From positions 512,501-576,500 of the forward strand of contig NZ_CP032677.1 of assembly GCF_003627215.1 (NCBI RefSeq): a DNA stretch of 64,000 nucleotides. Direction: 5' to 3'. Below the pieces are notes generated by a model. It had not been told where the DNA came from and made no database searches. It saw only the letters and a program-made list of their open reading frames with translations. Below, in pieces: positions 31,948 through 43,051 of this stretch (its first letter is position 1; every line of letters begins with the position of its first letter). The translations under genes and the position numbers were made by a program. This stretch comes from Pseudomonas sp. Leaf58 (GTDB lineage Bacteria > Pseudomonadota > Gammaproteobacteria > Pseudomonadales > Pseudomonadaceae).

Positions 31948-33279
31948 ATGGCTAAGCAAGGTGCTCTCTCTTCGCTCGGTAAGGGCGGGATGTCGGAACT
32001 CTGGGCTCGTCTGCGCTTTCTGTTCATGGCGATCATCGTCTATCGGATAGGTGCGCATATCCCGGTTCCTGGCATCAATCCAGACCGTCTGGCGGATCTG
32101 TTTCGGCAGAATGAGGGGACCATTCTTAGCTTGTTCAACATGTTTTCCGGTGGCGCGCTTGAGCGCATGAGCATCTTTGCACTGGGGATCATGCCGTACA
32201 TTTCGGCATCGATCATCATGCAGCTGATGACGGCGGTCAGCCCGCAACTGGAGCAGTTGAAGAAGGAAGGTGAAGCTGGCCGTCGCAAGATCAGCCAGTA
32301 CACCCGCTACGGCACCGTTATCCTGGCACTGGTTCAAGCCATTGGCATGTCCATTGGCCTGGCCAACCAGGGCGTGGCGTTTTCTGTGGGCCTGGGCTTC
32401 CATGTCGTCGCCGTCTCCACCTTCGTGGCTGGCGCGATGTTCATGATGTGGCTGGGCGAACAGATCACCGAGCGCGGTGTGGGCAACGGTATCTCGATGT
32501 TGATCTTCGCAGGTATCGTTGCCGGTCTTCCGAGAGCAATCGGGCAGTCTTTCGAGTCTGCACGCACAGGCGATATCAACATTTTCGCCCTGGTCGCAAT
32601 CGGTTTGCTGGCAGTAGCGATTATCGGTTTCGTGGTGTTCATTGAGCGTGGTCAGCGTCGTATCGCCGTTCACTACGCCAAGCGTCAGCAGGGCCGCAAG
32701 GTCTTCGCTGCGCAGACTAGCCACTTGCCGCTGAAAGTGAACATGGCGGGGGTCATCCCGGCCATTTTCGCGAGCAGCATTCTGCTGTTCCCGGCTTCGC
32801 TGGGTGCCTGGTTCGGTCAGTCCGAAGGTATGGGCTGGCTGCAGGACATCTCGCAGTCGATCGCTCCTGGTCAGCCGTTGAACATTTTGCTGTTTAGTGC
32901 AGGGATCATTTTCTTCTGCTTCTTCTACACAGCGCTGATGTTCAACCCGAAAGACGTAGCGGAAAACCTGAAGAAGTCCGGTGCCTTTATTCCGGGTATC
33001 CGTCCTGGTGAGCAGTCGGCACGCTACATTGATGGCGTTCTGACTCGTTTGACCATGTTCGGTGCTCTTTACATGATGGCCGTCTGCCTTCTGCCCCAGT
33101 TCCTGGTGGTGGCAGCAAATGTGCCGTTCTACCTTGGCGGGACCTCGTTGCTGATTGTGGTAGTGGTTGTGATGGACTTCATGTCCCAAGTACAATCGCA
33201 CCTCGTTTCGCACCAGTACGAATCCCTGATGAAGAAAGCCAACCTGAAAGGCTACGGTGGCAGCGGTTTGCTGCGCTGA
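31948..33279 (+). CDS. secY: Preprotein translocase subunit SecY
   Basis: SecY is the protein-conducting channel of the inner membrane. The 443-residue protein has ten predicted membrane segments. The plug/TM2 region [15 protein letters not shown] and the cytoplasmic loops [18 protein letters not shown] and [10 protein letters not shown] are typical. There is no space between the rplO stop and its ATG, so expression depends on rplO translation (ribosome site GAGGAA inside rplO). Confidence 0.99.
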
Positions 33280-33307
33280 TACGCCCCTAAGGTTCGAGGA
33301 GTCGGTA

Positions 33308-33424
33308 ATGAAAGTTCGTGCATCGGTGAAAAAGCTGTGCCGTAACTGCAAGATCATCCGTCGCGAAGGCGTCGTACGAGTGATCTGCAGCGCGGAACCG
33401 CGTCACAAACAGCGCCAAGGCTGA
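33308..33424 (+). CDS. rpmJ: 50S ribosomal protein L36 (zinc-binding type)
   Basis: This 38-residue protein reads [18 protein letters not shown]... and ends HKQRQG. The zinc ribbon uses C11, C14, C27 and His33, so it is the C+ form. It follows secY by 28 bases with GAGGAG upstream and ends the spc operon. Confidence 0.97.
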
Positions 33425-33441
33425 GTGTGATCTGCGCTTCA

Positions 33442-33469
33442 AACCCAGCAGCTAGTGTGCTGCTGGGTT
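33442..33469 (+). terminator. Hairpin after rpmJ
   Basis: AACCCAGCAGC and GCTGCTGGGTT form an 11-bp stem around TAGTGT. The downstream sequence (GATTATTCGTTT) is T-rich but interrupted. The arm end overlaps the -35 of the alpha operon promoter. Confidence 0.75.
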
Positions 33470-33496
33470 GATTATTCGTTTCTACAGCGATATTAT
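33468..33496 (+). promoter_or_regulatory. Promoter of the alpha operon (rpsM)
   Basis: -35 TTGATT (33468-33473), a 17-base spacer and -10 TATTAT (33491-33496) lie about 60 bases before rpsM. The -35 begins in the last bases of the spc terminator hairpin, so terminator and promoter are fused. No E. coli-type S4 pseudoknot was recognised in the short leader. Confidence 0.7.
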
Positions 33497-33555
33497 CTCG
33501 CGCCCTATTTCTTGGCTTCCGGGGCGTAGGTAGCTGTCAATTGGAGTCCCACTGA

Positions 33556-33912
33556 ATGGCCCGTATTGCAGGCGTCAACATTCCAGATAACAAGCATACT
33601 GTTATCTCGCTGACCTACATCTATGGTGTCGGTCGCACAACTGCACAGAAGATCTGTGCAGACGCTGGTGTAAACCCAGCCGCTAAGATCAAGGATCTGA
33701 GCGACGAGCAAATCGAAACCCTGCGTGGCGAAGTCGCGAAGTTCACCACTGAAGGTGACCTGCGTCGTGACATCAACATGAAGATCAAGCGCTTGATGGA
33801 CCTGGGTTGCTACCGCGGCCTGCGTCATCGTAAAGGTCTGCCGGTTCGCGGTCAGCGCACCAAGACCAACGCACGCACCCGTAAGGGCCCGCGTAAGCCG
33901 ATCCGCAAGTAA
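33556..33912 (+). CDS. rpsM: 30S ribosomal protein S13
   Basis: S13 contacts P-site tRNA and the large subunit from the 30S head. The 118-residue protein begins [19 protein letters not shown] and ends with the basic tail around [18 protein letters not shown]. It is the first gene of the alpha operon. Confidence 0.98.
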
Positions 33913-33930
33913 CCGCCCAGGAATATAGAC

Positions 33931-34320
33931 ATGGCAAAACCTGCTGCTCGTCCTCGTAAGAAAGTCAAAAAGACAGTGGTTGATGGCATCGCCCACATCC
34001 ATGCGTCTTTCAACAACACCATCGTGACCATCACCGACCGTCAGGGCAATGCTTTGTCCTGGGCGACCTCCGGTGGTTCGGGTTTCCGTGGTTCGCGCAA
34101 ATCCACCCCGTTCGCAGCTCAGATTGCTGCTGAGCGTGCTGGTCAAGCTGCGCTGGAATACGGTCTGAAGAACCTCGACGTCAACGTCAAGGGTCCAGGT
34201 CCAGGTCGTGAGTCCGCCGTTCGTGCATTGAACAGCTGCGGCTACAAGATCGCCAGCATCACCGACGTGACGCCAATCCCGCATAACGGGTGCCGTCCGC
34301 CGAAGAAGCGTCGCGTGTAA
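33931..34320 (+). CDS. rpsK: 30S ribosomal protein S11
   Basis: S11 lies on the 30S platform by the E site. The 129-residue protein has [19 protein letters not shown] and the C-terminal block [16 protein letters not shown]. Confidence 0.98.
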
Positions 34321-34335
34321 TCAGGAGACAGAAGA

Positions 34336-34956
34336 ATGGCACGTTACATTGGTCCAAAATGCAAACTGTCTCGTCGTGAAGGCACCGATCTGTTCCTGAA
34401 GAGCGGCGTTCGCGCTCTGGAATCGAAGTGCAACATCGAAGCAGCCCCAGGTATCCACGGCCAGCGCCGTGGCCGTCAGTCCGACTACGGCACCCAGCTG
34501 CGTGAGAAACAAAAAGTCCGTCGTATCTACGGTGTTCTGGAGCGTCAGTTCCGCGGTTACTACCAAGCTGCAGCCTCGAAAAAAGGCGCAACTGGTGAGA
34601 ACCTGCTGCAACTGCTCGAGTGCCGTCTGGATAACGTCGTTTACCGTATGGGCTTCGGCTCGACTCGTTCCGAGTCGCGTCAGCTGGTTTCGCACAAAGC
34701 GATCAGCGTCAACGGTAAGACTGTAAACATTCCATCCTACCAAGTTCGTCCGGGTGACGTGGTCGCGGTCCGCGAGAAGTCGTTGGCTCAGCTGCGCATT
34801 GTTCAAGCCCTTGAACTGTGCGCCCAGCGTGGCCGCGTTGAGTGGGTTGACGTGGATGCTGCTAAAAAGTCGGGCGTTTTCAAGAACGTTCCTGCTCGCA
34901 GCGACCTGTCTGCCGACATCAACGAAAACCTGATTGTCGAGCTCTACTCCAAGTAA
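34336..34956 (+). CDS. rpsD: 30S ribosomal protein S4
   Basis: S4 nucleates 30S body assembly and in E. coli represses the alpha operon. The 206-residue protein begins [16 protein letters not shown] and has the S4 RNA-binding domain with [20 protein letters not shown]. It lacks the N-terminal Cys4 zinc knuckle of some bacteria. Confidence 0.98.
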   Translation: MARYIGPKCKLSRREGTDLFLKSGVRALESKCNIEAAPGIHGQRRGRQSDYGTQLREKQKVRRIYGVLERQFRGYYQAAASKKGATGENLLQLLECRLDNVVYRMGFGSTRSESRQLVSHKAISVNGKTVNIPSYQVRPGDVVAVREKSLAQLRIVQALELCAQRGRVEWVDVDAAKKSGVFKNVPARSDLSADINENLIVELYSK

Positions 34957-34978
34957 GGGCTAGAAAATAGGTGCATCC

Positions 34979-35980
34979 ATGCAGATTTCGGTAAATGAGT
35001 TCCTGACTCCCCGCCATATTGATGTGCAGGTAGTCAGTCCGACCCGCGCTAAGATCACGCTCGAGCCTCTCGAGCGTGGTTTCGGCCATACCCTGGGCAA
35101 CGCGCTGCGCCGCATCCTGTTGTCCTCCATGCCTGGCTGTGCAGTAGTCGAGGCCGAGATCGATGGCGTACTCCATGAGTACTCCGCGATCGAAGGTGTT
35201 CAGGAAGACGTAATTGAAATCCTGTTGAACCTGAAAGGCCTGGCTATCAAACTGCACGGTCGTGACGAAGTTACGCTGACCTTGTCGAAAAAGGGTTCGG
35301 GGGTGGTTACCGCTGCCGATATTCAGCTGGATCACGATGTCGAGATCGTCAACCCCGATCACGTAATCGCGAACCTGGCGTCGAACGGCGCCCTGAACAT
35401 GAAGCTCACTGTAGCTCGTGGTCGTGGTTACGAGCCGGCCGACTCCCGTCAAACCGACGAAGACGAAAGCCGTAGCATTGGCCGTCTGCAGTTGGACGCT
35501 TCGTTCAGCCCGGTGCGTCGTATCGCCTATGTGGTCGAGAACGCCCGTGTTGAGCAGCGTACCAACTTGGACAAGCTGGTCATTGATCTGGAAACCAACG
35601 GCACCCTGGATCCTGAAGAGGCTATCCGCCGCGCTGCGACCATCCTGCAACAGCAGCTGGCCGCGTTCGTCGACCTCAAGGGTGACAGCGAGCCTGTCGT
35701 AGTCGAGCAGGAAGACGAGATCGATCCGATCCTGCTGCGTCCGGTTGACGACCTGGAACTGACTGTACGTTCGGCCAACTGCCTCAAGGCGGAGAACATC
35801 TACTACATCGGCGACCTGATTCAGCGTACCGAAGTAGAGCTGTTGAAGACTCCTAACCTGGGTAAGAAGTCCCTGACTGAAATCAAGGACGTGCTGGCCT
35901 CTCGTGGTCTGTCTCTCGGCATGCGCCTCGACAACTGGCCGCCTGCAAGTCTTAAGAAAGACGACAAGGCGACCGCCTGA
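34979..35980 (+). CDS. rpoA: DNA-directed RNA polymerase subunit alpha
   Basis: Alpha dimers scaffold the polymerase, and the C-terminal domain contacts UP elements and activators. The 333-residue protein has the N-terminal assembly domain ([20 protein letters not shown]) and the C-terminal domain with [20 protein letters not shown] and [19 protein letters not shown]. Confidence 0.99.
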
Positions 35981-36022
35981 TCGTCGTAATCACCGAACGT
36001 AGTGTTTGGTAAGGAATGAATC

Positions 36023-36409
36023 ATGCGTCATCGTAAAAGTGGACGTCACCTGAGCCGCACCAGCTCTCACCGCAAGGCTATGTTCCAGAACATGGCAGTG
36101 TCGCTGATCGAGCACGAGCTGATCAAAACCACCCTGCCGAAAGCCAAGGAACTGCGCCGCGTTGCCGAGCCGCTGATCACCCTGGCCAAGGAAGACAGCG
36201 TTGCTAACCGTCGTCTGGCCTTCGATCGTACCCGTTCGAAGTCCGCTGTTGGCAAACTGTTCAACGACCTGGGCAAGCGTTACGCCACCCGTCAGGGCGG
36301 CTACCTGCGCATCCTGAAGTGCGGTTTCCGCGCTGGCGACAACGCGCCTATGGCGTATGTCGAGCTGGTTGATCGTCCAGTCGGTGGTGCTGTAGAAGCT
36401 GCCGAGTAA
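36023..36409 (+). CDS. rplQ: 50S ribosomal protein L17
   Basis: L17 lies on the back of the 50S subunit near the tunnel exit. The 128-residue protein begins [20 protein letters not shown] and contains [19 protein letters not shown]. It is the last alpha operon gene and is followed by a strong terminator. Confidence 0.98.
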   Translation: MRHRKSGRHLSRTSSHRKAMFQNMAVSLIEHELIKTTLPKAKELRRVAEPLITLAKEDSVANRRLAFDRTRSKSAVGKLFNDLGKRYATRQGGYLRILKCGFRAGDNAPMAYVELVDRPVGGAVEAAE

Positions 36410-36426
36410 GACGTTCTGTCTGCTAC

Positions 36427-36455
36427 AAAAAACCGGGCCTAGTGCCCGGTTTTTT
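36427..36455 (+). terminator. Alpha operon terminator
   Basis: AAAAAACCGGGC-CTAGT-GCCCGGTTTTTT is a 12-bp symmetrical hairpin with A-tract and T-tract. It could end transcription from either side. Confidence 0.95.
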
Positions 36456-36581
36456 GTTTGTTTATGTATTGTTTATTTCTATTGATACAAGTCATGTAAT
36501 GAATTTGTTCTGTGGTAACCGCTCGTCAATACTCCTTCTCAAGCCGATTAGCCGGCGCTTGAAGACTGATATGGAGAGCCC

Positions 36582-38021
36582 ATGAGCAAGATTCTCACTA
36601 CCGCTAGCGGTGCACCTGTAGCTGACAACCAGAATTCCCGGTCTGCCGGCCCGCGCGGCCCGTTACTGCTCGATGACTTCCATCTGATCGAGAAGCTCGC
36701 CCATTTCAACCGAGAGAACATTCCTGAGCGCCGGGTACACGCTAAGGGTTCGGGCGCCTACGGCACTTTTACGGTCACCCGCGATATCACCGGTTACACC
36801 AGCGCCAAGCTGTTCGAACAGATCGGTAAGCAGACCGAGACCTTCCTGCGCTTCTCTACCGTTGGTGGTGAGCGCGGCTCCGCCGATACTGAGCGTGATC
36901 CGCGCGGTTTCGCAGTTAAGTTCTACACCGAGGAAGGCAACTGGGACATCGTCGGCAACAATACGCCGGTGTTCTTTATCCGCGACCCACTTAAGTTCCC
37001 AGACTTCATCCACACCCAGAAGCGCCACCCACAATCCAACCTGAAGAACGCGCAGATGATGTGGGACTTCTGGTCGCACTCGCCCGAGGCCTTGCACCAG
37101 GTCACCATCCTCTTCTCCGACCGCGGCATTCCGGACGGTTACAGGCACATGCACGGCTTTGGCAGCCACACCTACAGCCTGATCAATGCCGAGGGTGAGC
37201 GTACCTGGGTTAAATGGCACTTCAAGACCCAGCAAGGCATCAAAAACCTCGCCCCGGCAGATGCCGCGCGCCTGGCAGGTACCGACCCCGACTACGCCCA
37301 GCGTGACCTGTTTGCGGCCATCGAGCGTGGCGATTACCCACGTTGGACTGTATGTGTTCAGGTGATGAGCGAAGCCGAGGCTGCCAGCCGGGATGAAAAC
37401 CCCTTTGACGTGACCAAGACCTGGTCGCAAAAGAACTACCCGCTGATTGAGGTAGGTGTGCTGGAGCTGAACCGTAACCCGCTCAACTACTTCGCCGAGG
37501 TTGAGCAGGCGGCGTTTGGCCCGAGCAACATGGTGCCAGGTGTCGGCCTGTCGCCGGATCGCATGCTACAAGGCCGGGTATTCGCCTACGCTGATGCGCA
37601 TCGCTACCGGGTAGGCACCAATCACCAGCAGCTACCGGTGAATGCGCCGCGCTGCCCGCTCAACAGTTATCAGCGCGATGGCTCGATGGCCACCGGCAGT
37701 TACGGTAATGCGGCGAACTACGAGCCCAACAGCTACGCCGATGCACCGAAACAGTCGCCACGCCATGCCGAGCCAGCGTTGGCCCTGAAGGGGGTTGCCG
37801 ATCGCTACGACCACCGCGAGGACACCGATTACTACAGCCACGCCGGCGCGCTGTTCCGCCTGATGGACGATGAGCAGCAAGCCCTGTTGATCAACAACAT
37901 TGCGGGAGCCATGGCAGGCGTCAGCGAAGATGTGATTCAGCGCCAGCTGCAGTATTTCTTCAAGGCCGACCCAGCCTACGGCGAAGGGGTTGCCCAGGCT
38001 CTGGGCATTAACATCGCCTAA
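36582..38021 (+). CDS. katA: Catalase KatA, small-subunit heme type
   Basis: This monofunctional catalase converts hydrogen peroxide to water and oxygen. The 479 residues fit the small-subunit (clade 3) form. Active-site His53 is in [13 protein letters not shown], the distal Asn is in VGNNTP (126-127), and the heme-ligand Tyr336 is in [13 protein letters not shown]. There is no signal peptide, so it is cytosolic. An AT-rich 126-base upstream region has only weak promoter matches and no convincing OxyR site. The ferritin-like gene downstream suggests a joint role in peroxide and iron control. Confidence 0.96.
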   Translation: MSKILTTASGAPVADNQNSRSAGPRGPLLLDDFHLIEKLAHFNRENIPERRVHAKGSGAYGTFTVTRDITGYTSAKLFEQIGKQTETFLRFSTVGGERGSADTERDPRGFAVKFYTEEGNWDIVGNNTPVFFIRDPLKFPDFIHTQKRHPQSNLKNAQMMWDFWSHSPEALHQVTILFSDRGIPDGYRHMHGFGSHTYSLINAEGERTWVKWHFKTQQGIKNLAPADAARLAGTDPDYAQRDLFAAIERGDYPRWTVCVQVMSEAEAASRDENPFDVTKTWSQKNYPLIEVGVLELNRNPLNYFAEVEQAAFGPSNMVPGVGLSPDRMLQGRVFAYADAHRYRVGTNHQQLPVNAPRCPLNSYQRDGSMATGSYGNAANYEPNSYADAPKQSPRHAEPALALKGVADRYDHREDTDYYSHAGALFRLMDDEQQALLINNIAGAMAGVSEDVIQRQLQYFFKADPAYGEGVAQALGINIA

Positions 38022-38038
38022 GTCGAAGTGATAAGAAG

Positions 38039-38062
38039 AACCGCCCTCATTTGGGCGGTTTT
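38039..38062 (+). terminator. katA terminator
   Basis: AACCGCCC-TCATTT-GGGCGGTTTTT, 18 bases after the katA stop. Confidence 0.92.
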
Positions 38063-38184
38063 TCAATGAATATCACTACTGTTTAACCGATTTTTTGCCT
38101 CTAATTGCGCGTTTTTCAGTGACCGTAGGCAAAAGCTGGTTCACACTATCTGGCATAGACGTTTTCAAATGGAGAATCAGGGCG

Positions 38185-38649
38185 ATGCAAGGCCACCCAG
38201 ACGTAATCAACTACCTCGTCACGCTGCTGAAGGGCGAACTGGCGGCACGCGACCAGTACTTCATTCATTCGCGCATGTACGAAGACTGGGGGCTGTCCAA
38301 GCTGTACGAGCGCATCAACCACGAGATGGAAGAGGAGACGCAACACGCTGATGCGCTGATGCGCCGAATCCTCATGCTGGAAGGAACCCCAGACATGCGC
38401 GCGGATGATCTGGAAGTGGGCAGTACCGTGCCGGAGATGATCGCGGCTGACCTCAAGCTTGAGTACAAGGTGCGTGGTGCGCTGTGCAAAGGTATCGAGC
38501 TGTGCGAGCTGCACAAGGATTACATCAGCCGTGACATCCTGCGTGCGCAGTTGGCCGATACCGAAGAAGATCACACCTATTGGCTGGAGAAGCAGCAGGG
38601 CTTGATCAAGGCCATTGGCCTGCAAAACTACCTGCAATCGCAGATGTAA
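38185..38649 (+). CDS. bfr: Bacterioferritin-family iron storage protein, predicted non-heme
   Basis: This protein should form a 24-subunit shell that oxidises Fe2+ and stores Fe3+. The 154 residues keep all ferroxidase ligands: E18, E51, H54, E93 (E94 of E. coli), E127 and H130. Position 52, a heme-binding Met in classical bacterioferritin, is Thr, so heme binding is not expected; this resembles the FtnA/BfrA type next to katA in P. aeruginosa. The start at 38185 ([15 protein letters not shown]) is the family start; a longer upstream frame overlaps the katA terminator region. Confidence 0.93.
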   Translation: MQGHPDVINYLVTLLKGELAARDQYFIHSRMYEDWGLSKLYERINHEMEEETQHADALMRRILMLEGTPDMRADDLEVGSTVPEMIAADLKLEYKVRGALCKGIELCELHKDYISRDILRAQLADTEEDHTYWLEKQQGLIKAIGLQNYLQSQM

Positions 38650-38683
38650 ATGCTGGGGGCTGCAAAAGCAGCCCCCATTGCCG

Positions 38684-41518
38684 TCAAGCCCGATCTCGCT
38701 CTAGCAGCGGTTTCAGGTAATGCCCGGTATATGACTGCTTCATCTCGCTCAGCTCTTCTGGTGTACCGCAGGCAATGATCTGCCCACCCTTGGAGCCACC
38801 CTCTGGCCCCAGGTCCACCAGCCAGTCAGCGGTCTTGATCACATCCAGGTTGTGCTCGATCACCACCACGGTATTGCCGTGGTCGCGCAGGCGATGCAGC
38901 ACGTCCAGCAGTTGCTGGATATCGGCAAAGTGCAGGCCGGTGGTTGGCTCGTCGAGGATGTACAGGGTTTTGCCAGTATCGCGTTTGGACAGCTCGCGCG
39001 ACAGCTTCACCCGTTGCGCCTCACCGCCGGACAGTGTGGTCGCCGATTGCCCCAGCTTGATGTACGACAGCCCCACGTCCATCAACGTCTGCAGCTTGCG
39101 CGCCAACGCCGGCACTGCATCGAAGAACTCGCGGGCATCCTCGATGGTCATCTCCAGCACCTCGTGAATGTTCTTGCCTTTGTACTTGATCTCAAGGGTT
39201 TCACGGTTGTAGCGCTTGCTCTTGCACACGTCGCACGGTACGTAGATGTCCGGCAAAAAGTGCATTTCCACCTTGATCAGACCATCGCCCTGGCAGGCCT
39301 CGCAACGGCCACCCTTGACGTTGAACGAGAAACGCCCAGGGCCATAACCGCGCGAACGCGACTCTGGCACGCCGGAGAACAGTTCGCGGATCGGGGTGAA
39401 GATGCCGGTATAGGTTGCCGGGTTCGAGCGCGGAGTGCGGCCGATTGGGCTCTGGTCGATATCGACCACCTTGTCCAGGTGCTGCAGGCCATCCATGCTG
39501 GCATGCGGCGCCGCTTCCAGGCTGCTTGCGCCATTTAGCGCGGTGGCGGCCAGCGGGTACAGGGTATTGTTGATCAGCGTCGATTTGCCCGAGCCGGACA
39601 CTCCGGTCACGCAGGTCAGCAGGCCGATCGGGACTTCAAGGTCGACGTTCTGCAGGTTGTTGCCGCGCGCGCCCTTGAGCTTGAGCTGCAGCTTCTTGTT
39701 GCGTGGCGTGCGCTTGGCCGGGACGACAATTTTCTTACGCCCGGACAGGTACATGCCGGTCAGCGAGTCAGGGTGGTCCATGACTTCCTGAGGCGAGCCC
39801 TCGGCAACGATCTGCCCGCCGTGTACACCGGCCCCCGGGCCGATATCCACCACGTAGTCGGCCAGGCGGATGGCGTCCTCGTCGTGTTCCACCACGATTA
39901 CCGTATTGCCCAGATCGCGCAGGTGATTGAGGGTGGCCAGCAGGCGGTCGTTGTCACGCTGGTGAAGGCCGATGGACGGCTCATCGAGGATGTACATTAC
40001 CCCCACCAGGCCGGCGCCGATCTGGCTGGCCAGGCGGATACGCTGCGCTTCGCCACCCGAAAGGGTATCGGCGCTGCGGTCCAGGGTCAGGTAGTCGAGG
40101 CCGACGTTGATCAGGAATTGCAGGCGCTCGCAGATTTCCTTGAGGATCTTCGCCGCAATTTCACCGCGGCGGCCGGTCAGGGTCAGTTCGCCGAAGTAAT
40201 TGCTGGCTTCACCGATCGGCAGGTTGGTCACTGCCGGTAAGGTCTTCTCACCGACCCACACATGGCGCGCCTCGCGCCGCAGGCGGGTGCCGCGGCAATC
40301 TGGGCAAGGCTGGGTGCCGAGGAACTTGGCCAGCTCTTCACGCACGGTGGCCGATTCGGTCTCGCGGTAGCGGCGCTCCAGGTTCGGCACGATGCCTTCG
40401 AACGGGTGCGAGCGCTTGACGATATCGCCACGGTCATTGAGGTACTTGAAGTCGACACTCTGCTTGCCACTGCCCTGCAGGATCACCTTTTGGTGCTCAG
40501 CCGACAGCTCGCCGAACGGTTCCTCAAGGCTGAAGCCGTAATGCGCGGCCAACGAGCCGAGCATCTGGAAGTAGTACACGTTGCGCCGGTCCCAGCCGCG
40601 GATCGCGCCTTCGGCCAGGGTGAGCTCGGCATTGACCAGGCGCTTGGTGTCGAAGAACTGCTTCACCCCCAAGCCATCGCAGGTTGGGCACGCGCCAGCG
40701 GGGTTGTTGAAGGAGAACAGCTTTGGCTCCAGCTCACTGATGGCATGCCCGCACACCGGGCAGGCGAAGCGCGCGGAGAAGATCATTTCTTCGCCCGGTT
40801 CGTCGTCCATCGGCGCCACCAGAGCGATGCCGTCGGCCAGCTTGAGCGCCGTCTCGAATGACTCGGCCAAGCGCTGCTGCAGGTCGGCGCGGACCTTGAA
40901 ACGGTCCACCACCACATCGATGCTGTGCTTCTTCTGCTTGTCCAGCTTGGGCAGTTCGTCGAGTTCGTAGAGTTTGCCGTTGACCCGAGCCCGCACAAAA
41001 CCTTGGGCGCGCAACTCGTCGAATACCGCCAGGTGCTCGCCCTTACGTTCGCGTATTACCGGTGCCAGCAGCATCAGCTTGCTACCTTCCGGGCGCTCTA
41101 GGACCAAGTCGACCATCTGGCTGATCGTTTGCGCTTCCAGCGGGATATCGTGGTCCGGGCAGCGCGGGGTACCAACGCGCGCATAGAGCAGGCGCAGGTA
41201 GTCGTAGATTTCGGTAATGGTGCCAACCGTGGAGCGTGGGTTGTGCGAGGTCGACTTCTGCTCGATGGAAATGGCCGGCGACAGGCCTTCGATGGTGTCG
41301 ACGTCAGGCTTTTCCATCATCGACAGGAACTGCCGGGCATAGGCCGACAGCGATTCCACATAGCGGCGCTGGCCTTCGGCGTATAGGGTGTCGAACGCCA
41401 GGGACGACTTACCGGAGCCGGACAGGCCGGTGATCACGATCAGCTTGTCCCGGGGCAGGGTCAGGTCGATGTTCTTCAGGTTGTGGGTACGTGCCCCACG
41501 AATCAGGATCTTGTCCAC
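38684..41518 (-). CDS. uvrA: Excinuclease ABC subunit A
   Basis: UvrA recognises bulky DNA lesions and loads UvrB in nucleotide excision repair. The 944-residue protein has two ABC ATPase modules: Walker [10 protein letters not shown] and GVSGSGKST, and two LSGGEAQR signatures. Zinc modules are CPVCGH...CPTC and CEAC...CDVC. The start is a GTG at 41518 ([16 protein letters not shown]); about 178 extra upstream codons lack family similarity and run antisense into the neighbouring transporter. No LexA-type CTG-N10-CAG box was seen upstream. Confidence 0.98.
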   Translation of the reverse strand: MDKILIRGARTHNLKNIDLTLPRDKLIVITGLSGSGKSSLAFDTLYAEGQRRYVESLSAYARQFLSMMEKPDVDTIEGLSPAISIEQKSTSHNPRSTVGTITEIYDYLRLLYARVGTPRCPDHDIPLEAQTISQMVDLVLERPEGSKLMLLAPVIRERKGEHLAVFDELRAQGFVRARVNGKLYELDELPKLDKQKKHSIDVVVDRFKVRADLQQRLAESFETALKLADGIALVAPMDDEPGEEMIFSARFACPVCGHAISELEPKLFSFNNPAGACPTCDGLGVKQFFDTKRLVNAELTLAEGAIRGWDRRNVYYFQMLGSLAAHYGFSLEEPFGELSAEHQKVILQGSGKQSVDFKYLNDRGDIVKRSHPFEGIVPNLERRYRETESATVREELAKFLGTQPCPDCRGTRLRREARHVWVGEKTLPAVTNLPIGEASNYFGELTLTGRRGEIAAKILKEICERLQFLINVGLDYLTLDRSADTLSGGEAQRIRLASQIGAGLVGVMYILDEPSIGLHQRDNDRLLATLNHLRDLGNTVIVVEHDEDAIRLADYVVDIGPGAGVHGGQIVAEGSPQEVMDHPDSLTGMYLSGRKKIVVPAKRTPRNKKLQLKLKGARGNNLQNVDLEVPIGLLTCVTGVSGSGKSTLINNTLYPLAATALNGASSLEAAPHASMDGLQHLDKVVDIDQSPIGRTPRSNPATYTGIFTPIRELFSGVPESRSRGYGPGRFSFNVKGGRCEACQGDGLIKVEMHFLPDIYVPCDVCKSKRYNRETLEIKYKGKNIHEVLEMTIEDAREFFDAVPALARKLQTLMDVGLSYIKLGQSATTLSGGEAQRVKLSRELSKRDTGKTLYILDEPTTGLHFADIQQLLDVLHRLRDHGNTVVVIEHNLDVIKTADWLVDLGPEGGSKGGQIIACGTPEELSEMKQSYTGHYLKPLLERDRA

Positions 41519-41549
41519 TGCGGCCTCGCTCGGCGGGCATAAACAAAGA

Positions 41550-41579
41550 AGTATACGGCGCGCTGCCAGTACGCGGCAA
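41550..41579 (-). promoter_or_regulatory. Candidate uvrA promoter
   Basis: On the minus strand, TTGCCG (41579-41574) is followed after 18 bases by TATACT (41555-41550), about 30 bases before the uvrA GTG. The -10 is good and the -35 is moderate. Confidence 0.45.
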
Positions 41580-41647
41580 AGCGTCGCGTAGATGCCGTCA
41601 AGCTGTCGGACTGGTAGAATCGCCGCCGGTTCACACGAGGTTAATCC

Positions 41648-43042
41648 ATGCAAGACACCCACAACGAGCGCATGAGTGGCAGCGAAACCCGCGCCGCTAG
41701 CGGCCTTGCCCTGGTCTTTGCCTTTCGTATGCTGGGCATGTTCATGGTCTTGCCGGTGCTGGCCACTTACGGCATGGACCTGGCTGGTGCCACGCCTGCG
41801 CTGATTGGCCTGGCCATCGGTGCCTATGGCCTGACCCAGGCGGTACTGCAGATCCCATTCGGGATGATTTCCGACCGCATCGGTCGCCGGCCGGTGATTT
41901 ACCTGGGGCTGGTGATCTTTGCCCTGGGCAGTGTGCTTGCGGCCCAGGCCGACTCCATCTGGGGGGTGATCGCCGGGCGCATCCTGCAGGGCGCCGGGGC
42001 GATTTCTGCCGCGGTCATGGCGCTGTTGTCCGACCTCACCCGCGAGCAACACCGGACCAAAGCCATGGCCATGATCGGCATGAGCATCGGCCTGTCGTTC
42101 GCTGTCGCCATGGTGGTGGGGCCATTGCTGACAAGTGCCTTTGGTTTGTCAGGATTGTTCCTGGCCACGGCAGGACTTGCCCTGATCGGCATCCTGCTGA
42201 TCGCCTTTGTCGTGCCCAACACCCACAGCATCCTGCAGCACCGCGAGTCGGGTGTGGCGCGTCAGGCCATCGGCCCGACCCTGCGCCATCCGGACCTTCT
42301 GCGCCTGGACCTGGGCATTTTCATTTTGCATGCCATCCTCATGGCCAGCTTCGTCGCGCTGCCACTGGCCTTCGTCGAGCGTGGCGGCCTGCCGAAGGAG
42401 CAGCATTGGTGGGTGTACCTGACCGCGTTGTTCATCTCATTTTTTGCAATGGTCCCGTTCATCATCTATGGCGAAAAAAAGCGCAAGATGAAACGCGTGC
42501 TTGCTGGAGCGGTCAGTGTGTTGCTGTTGGTGGAGGTGTTCTTCTGGCAGTGGGCTGACGGTTTGCGCGGACTGGTAGTCGGCACCGTGGTATTCTTTAC
42601 TGCATTCAACTTGCTGGAGGCATCGCTGCCTTCGCTGGTGAGCAAGGTGTCGCCTGCGGGTGGCAAGGGGACGGCGATGGGGGTGTATTCCACCAGCCAG
42701 TTCCTCGGTGCCGCGCTGGGCGGCATCCTTGGTGGCTGGTTGTTCCAACACGGCGGGCTGAACATGGTGTTCCTCGGGTGTGCGGTACTGTGTGCCATCT
42801 GGTTGGTCGTCGCCTTGCGCATGAACGAGCCGCCCTATGTGACCAGCCTGCGCATGCCGCTGACGCCAGAGGCAGTTCGGGAAGCCGGCCTGACCGAGCG
42901 CCTGATGGCCGTGCCGGGTGTGACCGACGCCGTCGTGGTGGCAGAAGAAGCCGCCATCTATATCAAACTGGATACGAAAATTTTGGACCGTACGACCCTC
43001 GAGCGCCTGGTGAACCCAGCCTCTTCGGCGTGCGAAGCCTAG
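41648..43042 (+). CDS. MFS transporter, YajR-like, with C-terminal soluble domain
   Basis: This 464-residue proton-coupled efflux-type transporter has 12 predicted membrane helices, with motif A visible as [14 protein letters not shown]. After the last helix (about residue 395) comes a soluble tail ([20 protein letters not shown]...IYIKLD) resembling the ferredoxin-like YAM domain of E. coli YajR. The substrate is unknown. It is divergent from uvrA and ends 9 bases before ssb, so it may share a transcript with ssb. Confidence 0.88.
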   Translation: MQDTHNERMSGSETRAASGLALVFAFRMLGMFMVLPVLATYGMDLAGATPALIGLAIGAYGLTQAVLQIPFGMISDRIGRRPVIYLGLVIFALGSVLAAQADSIWGVIAGRILQGAGAISAAVMALLSDLTREQHRTKAMAMIGMSIGLSFAVAMVVGPLLTSAFGLSGLFLATAGLALIGILLIAFVVPNTHSILQHRESGVARQAIGPTLRHPDLLRLDLGIFILHAILMASFVALPLAFVERGGLPKEQHWWVYLTALFISFFAMVPFIIYGEKKRKMKRVLAGAVSVLLLVEVFFWQWADGLRGLVVGTVVFFTAFNLLEASLPSLVSKVSPAGGKGTAMGVYSTSQFLGAALGGILGGWLFQHGGLNMVFLGCAVLCAIWLVVALRMNEPPYVTSLRMPLTPEAVREAGLTERLMAVPGVTDAVVVAEEAAIYIKLDTKILDRTTLERLVNPASSACEA

Positions 43043-43051
43043 GAGAACGTT

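Noticed and set aside
36456-36581. OxyR-regulated katA promoter
   Set aside because: The region is AT-rich, but no convincing ATAG-N7-CTAT pattern or strong -35/-10 pair could be read; TTGTTC-N17-AATACT is too weak to list.
41519-41647. LexA box for uvrA
   Set aside because: CTGCCAGTACGCGGCAA and CTGTCGGACTGGTAGA were considered, but neither has CAG at the required distance.
41519-42052. N-terminal extension of uvrA by about 178 codons
   Set aside because: It runs antisense to the MFS gene, has no UvrA similarity, and the family start ([13 protein letters not shown]) is at the GTG 41518.
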